This document shows, piece after piece, positions 14,323 through 20,819 of a stretch of 24,009 nucleotides of DNA (position 1 is the first letter of the stretch; each line of letters begins with the position of its first letter). The position numbers and the translations under genes were made by a program. Below the pieces are notes generated by a model. That model made no database searches. It had not been told where the DNA came from and saw only the letters and a program-made list of their open reading frames with translations. Origin of the DNA: an uncultured Dorea sp. (GTDB taxonomy: Bacteria > Bacillota > Clostridia > Lachnospirales > Lachnospiraceae); NCBI GenBank assembly GCA_910577685.1, contig CAJTOH010000003.1:1-24009 (forward strand), given 5' to 3'.

Positions 14323-16605
14323 ATGGTGAAGTTATACGAAAAGGGCGTCTATCTGTTAAACGGAACAGAGATTGTGGAAGATGCCCATGAGATAAAGGCA
14401 AGGACAGGGCGGGAGATATCTTTTGAGGAGGCGGCGAAGGAGACGATGGCATATCGTATTCTGGCTGACCACAATACATCCGGTAATATGGAGCGGCTTC
14501 AGATTAAGTTTGATAAGCTGACCTCCCATGATATTACATTTGTAGGGATTATTCAGACAGCCAGAGCATCGGGACTTGAGCGGTTTCCGATTCCATATGT
14601 GCTGACCAATTGCCATAATTCTTTATGTGCGGTAGGCGGAACCATCAATGAGGATGACCACATGTTTGGGCTTACCTGTGCGAAGAGATACGGCGGTGTA
14701 TATGTGCCGCCGCATCAGGCGGTCATTCATCAATATGCGAGGGAGATGCTTGCAGGCGGAGGCAGGATGATACTGGGTTCTGACAGCCACACGCGTTATG
14801 GGGCGCTGGGAACCATGGCAATGGGCGAGGGCGGACCGGAGCTTGTGAAGCAGTTATTGAATAAGACATATGACATTAAGATGCCTGGAGTGGTAGGAAT
14901 CTATCTTGACGGCGAACCGATGAAGGGCGTCGGGCCTCAGGATGTGGCGCTTGCGATTATCGGGGCTACATTTGGCAATGGCTATGTGAATAATAAGGTT
15001 ATGGAGTTTGTGGGACCCGGCGTGGAGAAGCTGAGCGCAGACTTCCGTATCGGAATCGACGTTATGACGACGGAGACCACCTGTCTATCCTCAATTTGGA
15101 GGACGGATGAGAAGATCAGAGAATTTTTTGAGATTCATGGAAGACCGGAAGATTATAAGGAATTGAATCCCGGGGCCGCAGCTTATTACGACGGTATGGT
15201 ATATGTGAACTTAAGCGAGATTAAGCCAATGATTGCGATGCCGTTCCATCCGTCCAATGTCTATACGATTGATGAGGTAAATGCAAACTTAAAGGATGTG
15301 CTTCACGATGTTGAGCAGAAGGCGCTGGTAAGTCTTGACGGCGCTGTGGACTATACTCTGCAGGATAAGGTCGTGAACGGAAAACTATATGTTGAGCAGG
15401 GAATTATTGCGGGATGTGCCGGCGGCGGATTTGAAAATATTTGTGCGGCCGCGGATATTATTCGGGGACGTTACATCGGGGCAGATGAATTTACGTTCAG
15501 CGTGTATCCGGCAAGTACCCCGATTTATATGGAGTTAGTTAAGAATGGGGCGGTTGCGGATCTGATGCAGGCGGGGACTATCGTGAAGACGGCGTTCTGC
15601 GGGCCGTGTTTCGGCGCGGGAGATACCCCGGCGAACAATGCGTTTTCTATCCGCCACTCTACACGGAATTTCCCGAACCGTGAAGGCTCTAAACTGCAGA
15701 GCGGGCAGATCGCGTCGGTTGCGCTTATGGACGCGCGTTCTATTGCCGCGACGGCGGCGAATAAGGGATTCCTGACGCCGGCAACTGCTATTGATGTGGA
15801 ATATACGGGAAGAAAGTACCATTTCGATCAGAAGATCTATGCGAACCGTGTGTTTGACAGCAGGGGAGAGGCGGATCCGTCTGTTGAGATCAAGTTCGGC
15901 CCTAATATTAAGGATTGGCCTAAGATGTCGGCTCTGCCGGAGAATTTGCTTCTGAAAGTGGTGTCTGAGATCCATGATCCGGTGACGACAACGGACGAAT
16001 TAATTCCTTCAGGGGAGACTTCTTCTTACCGTTCGAACCCGCTGGGGCTGGCAGAGTTTGCGTTATCCAGAAAGGATCCGGCCTATGTGGAGCGTGCGAA
16101 GGCAGTTCAGAAGGCGCAGAAAGCAATCGAGGCGGATCAGTGTCCTGTCGAGGTGTTTGCAGAGCTTAAGCCTGTGATGGAGAAGATCCATGAAAGCTAT
16201 CCGGATGTCGGCCGAGGGAACCTTGGGATCGGAAGCGCCATATTTGCCGTAAAACCGGGAGACGGTTCGGCGAGAGAGCAGGCGGCGTCCTGTCAGAAGG
16301 TTCTTGGAGGATGGGCGAATATTGCCAATGAATATGCGACAAAGCGTTATCGCTCGAATTTGATTAACTGGGGTATGCTTCCGTTTATTACGGAGGAGAA
16401 CCATGAGCGGCTCAGCTTTGGAAACGGCGATTATGTGTTTGTACCGGAGATTAAAAAAGCCGTGGAAGAGAAATACACGGACGTCAGGGCCTATGTGGTC
16501 GGAGCCGGGGATGCGTGGAAGGAAATTACTCTGAAGCTTGGCGATATGACTGAGGTGGAGCGTGAAATTATCAGAAAGGGATGTCTGATTAACTATTACA
16601 AATAA
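14323..16605 (+). CDS. Aconitase-superfamily hydratase, YbhJ-like
   Basis: About 760 residues with the full aconitase domain order, closest in type to E. coli YbhJ, a putative hydratase of unknown substrate. Cluster and substrate residues are visible: SDSHTRYGALGT (Asp154, His156), the first [4Fe-4S] ligand Cys365 in IIAGCAGGGFENIC, and Cys426/Cys429 in FCGPCFGAGDTPANN. Later, RNFPNREGS and the swivel domain near the C-terminus (GDYVFVPEI) follow. All three ligands are present, so an active dehydratase/isomerase is expected. The frame opens further upstream to 14242, but ATG 14323 has AGGAGGAG 8 nt before it. The neighbour is a CdaR/PucR-type regulator, which hints at an inducible organic-acid pathway. 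Confidence 0.88.
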   Translation: MVKLYEKGVYLLNGTEIVEDAHEIKARTGREISFEEAAKETMAYRILADHNTSGNMERLQIKFDKLTSHDITFVGIIQTARASGLERFPIPYVLTNCHNSLCAVGGTINEDDHMFGLTCAKRYGGVYVPPHQAVIHQYAREMLAGGGRMILGSDSHTRYGALGTMAMGEGGPELVKQLLNKTYDIKMPGVVGIYLDGEPMKGVGPQDVALAIIGATFGNGYVNNKVMEFVGPGVEKLSADFRIGIDVMTTETTCLSSIWRTDEKIREFFEIHGRPEDYKELNPGAAAYYDGMVYVNLSEIKPMIAMPFHPSNVYTIDEVNANLKDVLHDVEQKALVSLDGAVDYTLQDKVVNGKLYVEQGIIAGCAGGGFENICAAADIIRGRYIGADEFTFSVYPASTPIYMELVKNGAVADLMQAGTIVKTAFCGPCFGAGDTPANNAFSIRHSTRNFPNREGSKLQSGQIASVALMDARSIAATAANKGFLTPATAIDVEYTGRKYHFDQKIYANRVFDSRGEADPSVEIKFGPNIKDWPKMSALPENLLLKVVSEIHDPVTTTDELIPSGETSSYRSNPLGLAEFALSRKDPAYVERAKAVQKAQKAIEADQCPVEVFAELKPVMEKIHESYPDVGRGNLGIGSAIFAVKPGDGSAREQAASCQKVLGGWANIANEYATKRYRSNLINWGMLPFITEENHERLSFGNGDYVFVPEIKKAVEEKYTDVRAYVVGAGDAWKEITLKLGDMTEVEREIIRKGCLINYYK

Positions 16606-16613
16606 TTTTTTTG

Positions 16614-16643
16614 AGGGAGGCTGCAACAGCGGCCCCCTTTTTT
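16614..16643 (+). terminator. Intrinsic terminator after the hydratase gene
   Basis: GGGAGGCTGC, loop AACA, GCGGCCCCC with one wobble and one mismatch, then TTTTTT. It separates the hydratase from the sigma-factor unit. Confidence 0.8.
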
Positions 16644-16697
16644 GACTCTTATATATGAAAGGAATCATCGATCGGTTTCAAGCAGGGAGGAGAAGAT

Positions 16698-17177
16698 ATG
16701 AGATGCGACACGAAGACATTTGCGCAAATGTATGGGACGGTCTATAAGGACCTATACCGGTTTGCCCTGTGTATGATGAGGAATCCGCAGGATGCGGAGG
16801 ATGCAGTAAGCGAGGCAGTGGTGGCGGCTTATGAGAATATTGGGAAACTTAAGAAGGAAGATGCTTTCAAGAGCTGGATATTTACGATTTTATCGAACAT
16901 CTGTAAGAAGAAGTGGAGGCAGGCGGCGAGAGAAGAGATGCGTTCCGGCGAGGAGGAGTTTCTGACGAGTTCTGTTGATGAGCCGGATATGGGGCTGGCT
17001 GTGGATGTGAGAAAAGCGTTTTTTCTTTTGGAGGAAGAAGAGCAGTCGATCATAGGGATGTCTGTTTTCGGGGGATATAACAGTCAGGAGATAGGAACTA
17101 TACTGAAGTTGAACCCGAATACCGTGCGGTCGAAGAGAAGCCGTGCACTGCAGAAGATGGAATGTGTATTGAGATGA
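16698..17177 (+). CDS. ECF-type RNA polymerase sigma factor
   Basis: A 159-residue sigma-70 family protein with only regions 2 and 4. Region 2 covers YRFALCMMRNPQDAEDAVSE through FKSWIFTILSNICKKKWRQ (about 15-75). Region 4 is GGYNSQEIGTILKLNPNTV then RSKRSRALQKM (about 124-156), the -35 binding helix-turn-helix. GGGAGGAG precedes the ATG. It is followed after 18 nt by a membrane-anchored beta-propeller protein, which by position is its likely anti-sigma or sensor partner. No self-regulated promoter was recognised in the 55 nt between the terminator and the start. Confidence 0.93.
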   Translation: MRCDTKTFAQMYGTVYKDLYRFALCMMRNPQDAEDAVSEAVVAAYENIGKLKKEDAFKSWIFTILSNICKKKWRQAAREEMRSGEEEFLTSSVDEPDMGLAVDVRKAFFLLEEEEQSIIGMSVFGGYNSQEIGTILKLNPNTVRSKRSRALQKMECVLR

Positions 17178-17195
17178 GTCAAAGGAGGCGGCTGT

Positions 17196-19226
17196 ATGGA
17201 TAAGAGAGATCAGGATATATTGAATCAGGTCAGGAAGAAGACGGCGGATGTAGAAGTGCCAAAGAGCCTTGAGCCGGATAATATCCGGAGAATGTTGGAA
17301 GAGAAGGAAAAGGCGGATTCGGGAAAAGGCCGGAAAAGAAGATGGGGAATCAGGCAGACGAGCGCACTTGCAGCGGCATGTCTGGTGGTTGTTGTAGGAT
17401 TCGTGGCATGGGATGCAGCGGAGTCCGGAGGTGGGAAGTTCGGTATGACGGATAAGAAGACGCTGTCCGGCGGCGGTTCTGCGGACCGGATAGAGATTAG
17501 CGACAGTAAGACGATCGCTCAGGCAGAGAGTTACGAGCAGATATTTGATTATTATGAAGCGTATAAGGAGCAGATGGAAAAAGAGCAGATGTCTTACAAG
17601 ATGGACAGCGCTGATATGGGGCGGGAAATGATTGCCGAAAGCGCCGAGGGCAGCGAGATGAATGGGAGTGCAGGCGGAGCGATGTCTTCCGGTAAGGAGG
17701 CTGCAGCCGCTGAGGAGTCTGCGGACATGGAGATAGCAGAGCTGGCAGACACGGCGGAAGCGGGCTATTCCCAGACGAATGTCCGGCAGGAAGGCGTGGA
17801 TGAGGCTGACGTCGCGAAGACGGACGGAAGATATTTGTATGTTCTTGAGGATAGCGGAAAAGAGATCGCCGTTGTTGATACGAAGGATCAGGGTATGAAG
17901 AAGGCTGCCTCCGTAGAGGTGGGCGACGATTTATATATTCACGAATTCTATGTTGTGCCGGATATGAAGAAGATGGTGGTGGTCTGCGGACAGAATGAGG
18001 CGGGAGATATGGATCCTTTTTATACGGATAGGGGTATTGGAAACAGCGGCTCTACTATAGCGGTTACCTATGATATCCAAAACCCGGAGAAACCGGAGGA
18101 GAAAGGGAGAGTGACCCAGAGCGGTAATTATAGTTCGTCAAGAATGGCGAACGGTTATCTTTATCTGTTCAGTGAGGTTCATATCTGGGGCGAGGTGGTT
18201 CAGAACGAACCGAGGACGTACGTGCCTCTGATTAATGGAGAACCAGTCGCGGAGAAGAATATTTATCTTCCGCCGGTTAAACAGGCGAATATGTACGAGG
18301 TAATCACGTCCGTAGATCTAAAGAATCCGAATAAGACGAAGGACAGCAAGGCTATTTTCTCAAAGGGCGGGCAGATCTATGTAAGTAATAAGAATATTTA
18401 TTTCTATGAGACGGAATGGGGATATTGGAACGGATGCGTTACGACGATTAGGAAAGTCGCGTACAAGGATGGAGCGTTGGAGGCCAAAGCTCAGGGCAAA
18501 TTCGACGGCTATCTGAATGATTCCTTTTCAATTGATGAATATGAAGGGAACCTCAGGGTAGTTACCACGGACGACGATACCAATTCTGTGTATGTGCTTA
18601 ACGGAGAGTTAGAGGAGATCGGGGCGATTGAGAACCTGGCGAAGGATGAGAGGATCTATTCTGCACGGTTTATGGGAGACACGGGATATTTTGTCACGTT
18701 CCGCGAGACGGATCCGCTGTTCAGTGTGGATCTCTCCGATCCGGAGAATCCGAAGATTGTCGGGGAGCTTAAGATACCGGGATTCTCAGAGTACCTTCAT
18801 TTCTATGGGGAGGATCGGCTTCTGGGGATTGGCATGAATGTAGATGAGAAGACGATGACGACGGACGGCGTTAAGATTACGATGTTCGATATCTCTGATA
18901 AGACGGATGTGAAGGAGAAGGACACGTATGTACTGAAAAATGTGTACAGTACGGATGTTGCTTACGACTATAAGGCGGCGTTGGTTGACTGGAAACGGAA
19001 TATTATCGGTTTCTCCGGTTATACGGAGGGCGGACAGAGGTATTTTGTTTTCGGGTATGATGAGGATAAGGGATTTATCTGTAATATGGAAGAAGATATT
19101 AATGGAAACGGAATGAGAATTCCGAGAGGTATTTATATAGAAGAAACATTGTATGTGATTCAGGGAAATATTATTGAGGCGTACAGCCTGAAGGACTATA
19201 AGAAGGTAGACGACCTGATCCTGTGA
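17196..19226 (+). CDS. Membrane-anchored beta-propeller protein, putative anti-sigma/sensor
   Basis: A 676-residue protein with one transmembrane helix at about 54-73 (TSALAAACLVVVVGFVAW) preceded by Lys/Arg (GRKRRW), so the first 50 residues are cytosolic and the rest is outside. The cytosolic part (MDKRDQDILNQVRKKTADVE) is short and helical, the right place for a sigma-binding segment, but no zinc HXXXCXXC motif is present. After an acidic/serine-rich linker (80-190), the family-typical NVRQEGVDEADVAKTDG (195-211) opens a C-terminal beta-propeller domain of the secreted Beta_propel type that runs to the end. AGGAGG precedes the ATG. Co-transcription with the ECF sigma factor suggests an envelope-signal circuit; the signal is unknown. 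Confidence 0.88.
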   Translation: MDKRDQDILNQVRKKTADVEVPKSLEPDNIRRMLEEKEKADSGKGRKRRWGIRQTSALAAACLVVVVGFVAWDAAESGGGKFGMTDKKTLSGGGSADRIEISDSKTIAQAESYEQIFDYYEAYKEQMEKEQMSYKMDSADMGREMIAESAEGSEMNGSAGGAMSSGKEAAAAEESADMEIAELADTAEAGYSQTNVRQEGVDEADVAKTDGRYLYVLEDSGKEIAVVDTKDQGMKKAASVEVGDDLYIHEFYVVPDMKKMVVVCGQNEAGDMDPFYTDRGIGNSGSTIAVTYDIQNPEKPEEKGRVTQSGNYSSSRMANGYLYLFSEVHIWGEVVQNEPRTYVPLINGEPVAEKNIYLPPVKQANMYEVITSVDLKNPNKTKDSKAIFSKGGQIYVSNKNIYFYETEWGYWNGCVTTIRKVAYKDGALEAKAQGKFDGYLNDSFSIDEYEGNLRVVTTDDDTNSVYVLNGELEEIGAIENLAKDERIYSARFMGDTGYFVTFRETDPLFSVDLSDPENPKIVGELKIPGFSEYLHFYGEDRLLGIGMNVDEKTMTTDGVKITMFDISDKTDVKEKDTYVLKNVYSTDVAYDYKAALVDWKRNIIGFSGYTEGGQRYFVFGYDEDKGFICNMEEDINGNGMRIPRGIYIEETLYVIQGNIIEAYSLKDYKKVDDLIL

Positions 19227-19235
19227 TAGGGATTC

Positions 19236-19271
19236 AAAAAGGAAGCTCCCGCAGCGGGGGGCTTCCTTTTT
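19236..19271. terminator. Bidirectional terminator between convergent genes
   Basis: AAAAAGGAAGC...GCTTCCTTTTT with GC-rich inner pairs around an AGC-type loop. A-run and T-run on the two sides let it serve both the beta-propeller gene and leftward bioY. Confidence 0.92.
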
Positions 19272-19296
19272 GGGTATTGTATGAAAAGGGTTTATC

Positions 19297-19875
19297 CTAG
19301 GACTGCATTATATTCAGCCGTGACCGAAGAATCGGTCCTGTGATGACAGCCAGAATAATCTTGGCAGTATCTCCGGGGAGATAGGGAATTACACCGATGG
19401 ACAGCGCCGCTGTGAAAGGGATCTCCATCTGGTATGCCAGCCATGCGGTTCCGAAGATGTAGGTAACGGCAGTTGCGAGAACCATACCGGCCGTAATCAG
19501 TAAACGTTTGTCCGGAAAACGGCCTACAAAGAACCCGGCGATGATGGTCATGAAGATAAAGCCCACAAGGTATCCGCCGGTTGGACCGGCAATCTTGCCC
19601 AACCCGCCTGCAAAACCGGAGAAAACCGGCAGTCCGGCGGCGCCAAGCAGGAGGTAAACGAGAAAGCTAATCGTGGCGTCTTTCCAACCAAGAACGTAGA
19701 TGCTGATTAGGAGAACCAGATTCGTAAGCGAGATCGGTACGGGGCTGACTGGAATCGGAATGGCGAACGGTGCGAGTATACAGGTAACGGCTGTCACCAT
19801 TGCGATCAGTACAAGCCGGCGGGTGGTAAAATGCCCGGAGGTGTTGCCTGGGGTTGTAGTTGTAAGATTTTTCAT
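19297..19875 (-). CDS. bioY: Biotin transporter BioY (ECF transporter S component)
   Basis: A 192-residue integral membrane protein with about six hydrophobic helices (first RLVLIAMVTAVTCILAPFAI). It captures biotin and works alone or with the EcfA/EcfT energizing module. Family signatures are IPIPVSPVPISLTNL (39-53), LLLGAAGLPVFSGFAGGL (75-92), GPTGGYLVGF (97-106) and YLPGDTAK (about 170-177). No classical ribosome site lies directly before the ATG; the only one, AAAGGAG at 19913-19907, is 31 nt upstream and precedes a short ORF that overlaps the start. No energizing genes are in the window. Control by BirA is indicated by the operator upstream. Confidence 0.96.
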   Translation of the reverse strand: MKNLTTTTPGNTSGHFTTRRLVLIAMVTAVTCILAPFAIPIPVSPVPISLTNLVLLISIYVLGWKDATISFLVYLLLGAAGLPVFSGFAGGLGKIAGPTGGYLVGFIFMTIIAGFFVGRFPDKRLLITAGMVLATAVTYIFGTAWLAYQMEIPFTAALSIGVIPYLPGDTAKIILAVITGPILRSRLNIMQS

Positions 19876-19916
19876 AGTATTTTGCTGCTTTGATGCGGCA
19901 GCATAGCTCCTTTCAT
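19872..19916 (-). CDS. Possible 14-residue leader ORF overlapping the bioY start
   Basis: Reads MKGAMLPHQSSKIL and stops with TGA at 19874-19872, sharing bases with the bioY ATG (ATGA overlap). The AAAGGAG that is the only ribosome site of the leader lies inside its first codons, 2 nt before an internal in-frame ATG at 19904; that spacing is short. If translated, the ribosome would end on the bioY start. It may instead be chance. Confidence 0.3.
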   Translation of the reverse strand: MKGAMLPHQSSKIL

Positions 19917-19925
19917 ATGTAGAGT

Positions 19926-19940
19926 TACAGGGTTCCTGTA
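19926..19940 (-). other. Hairpin at the 5' end of the bioY mRNA
   Basis: TACAGG and CCTGTA pair perfectly around a 3-nt loop. The hairpin begins about 7 nt after the -10 box, so it would lie at the extreme 5' end of the transcript and could stabilise it. Confidence 0.45.
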
Positions 19941-19946
19941 TAGGAA

Positions 19947-19975
19947 ATTATATGGGAAAAAAAGCTATTTGTCAA
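19947..19975 (-). promoter_or_regulatory. Consensus sigma-A promoter of bioY
   Basis: On the minus strand TTGACA (19975-19970), 17-nt spacer, TATAAT (19952-19947): a perfect match in both boxes and in spacing. Confidence 0.93.
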
Positions 19976-19999
19976 CTTAAAAATTTATCAGGTTTACAA
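19969..19999. promoter_or_regulatory. BirA-type biotin operator
   Basis: TTGTCAAC (19969-19976), 15 nt, GTTTACAA (19992-19999): an inverted repeat with one mismatch that fits the TTGTAAAC-N15-GTTTACAA pattern of BirA sites in Firmicutes. It overlaps the bioY -35 box, so biotinyl-AMP-loaded BirA would block RNA polymerase. Confidence 0.88.
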
Positions 20000-20108
20000 T
20001 CTGAGTTAATAAGAATTGTGTGAATTGTATAAAATAATTATAAGAAACTGATAACTATAACAGCATAATCAAATAATAAATTAAAATACAAAAAAATATA
20101 TAATAGTA

Positions 20109-20137
20109 TTGACAAATAAAAAGAGAAGTGATATTAT
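20109..20137 (+). promoter_or_regulatory. Strong sigma-A promoter before a short unit
   Basis: TTGACA (20109-20114), 17-nt spacer, TATTAT (20132-20137). The preceding stretch from 20000 is AT-rich and otherwise featureless. Confidence 0.8.
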
Positions 20138-20211
20138 ATAACCAATCCAAAGGAAATATCCAATTAGAGATAACAGTTTTGGAAATCATTTAGTAAAGGG
20201 GGCTTAATCCA

Positions 20212-20518
20212 TTGGACAACGTAAATGAAACAATAACTCAATATGTCAGTGGTATGGCAGATGAAGGTTCCCAGAGAATAAGCCTTGACTATAGAGGAAA
20301 GATATAAGCCGGTATATGGATGAGATAAAGAAGTCGGAGAGAAAAATGAGCCGGACAGAGAATATGATTTACATTTGCAGGCATATTGAAAAAAATACCA
20401 CGTTATAGTTCGGGAAGATTTAGAATATGTTAGAATATGTCGACTGAGGACATTAGCTAACGCAATTTATACCAGAGGGGTAGCGCCATTAATTCCGAAG
20501 AGGATATATATGGGATAA
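20212..20518 (+). pseudogene. Broken gene or small ORFs of unknown function
   Basis: Three reading-frame pieces follow one another in three frames. The first is TTG 20212-20307, 31 residues starting MDNVNETITQYVSGMADEGS, with AAAGGGGG about 10 nt upstream. The second is ATG 20316-20408, 30 residues containing MSRTENMIYICRHIEK. The third is an open stretch of 20390-20518 with EDLEYVRICRLRTLANAIY and ending PKRIYMG. Pieces two and three would join as one if the seven-A run at 20389-20395 had one more A. The pieces share a basic/helical character, so a single decayed gene is my preferred reading; separate micro-proteins are possible. No family recognised. Confidence 0.4.
20420..20439 (+). repeat. 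Tandem 10-bp duplication
   Basis: TTAGAATATG occurs twice in immediate succession inside the broken gene. A 10-bp insertion shifts the frame by one, so it is a plausible inactivating event. Confidence 0.8.
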
Positions 20519-20606
20519 GAAGGGTATAAGGAGAGTGGCTGGGAGCCGGTAATCAAGAGAGAATCCTCCGCTTTATATATGTATATAATAAAATTTCATA
20601 GAGATT

Positions 20607-20638
20607 AAGGCTGCTGTAGCGATATGGCAGCCTTATTT
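20607..20638 (+). terminator. Hairpin terminator of the short unit
   Basis: AAGGCTGC (20607-20614) pairs perfectly with GCAGCCTT (20627-20634) across a 12-nt loop, followed by ATTT. The T run is short, so efficiency is uncertain. It closes the unit started by the promoter at 20109. Between 20519 and 20606 only an unrecognised open stretch is seen. Confidence 0.6.
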
Positions 20639-20733
20639 GTGCGGAAATGTATTGTCTCATTGGGGGAGGTATGGCATATCTTAATAGTAGGGGAAAAAGA
20701 GTTGTGTTTTTTGACAATTTTATTCGTATATTT

Positions 20734-20762
20734 TTGACATTGTACATGGCGTATGATAGAAT
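20734..20762 (+). promoter_or_regulatory. Promoter of the large TPR/acidic protein
   Basis: TTGACA (20734-20739), 17-nt spacer, TAGAAT (20757-20762) with TGA before it (extended -10). It lies 57 nt before the TTG start. Confidence 0.8.
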
Positions 20763-20819
20763 GATAAACGTAAAAGTGTAGAATATTGCAGTTTTAACAA
20801 ATTTTTTGAGGTGAGAAGT

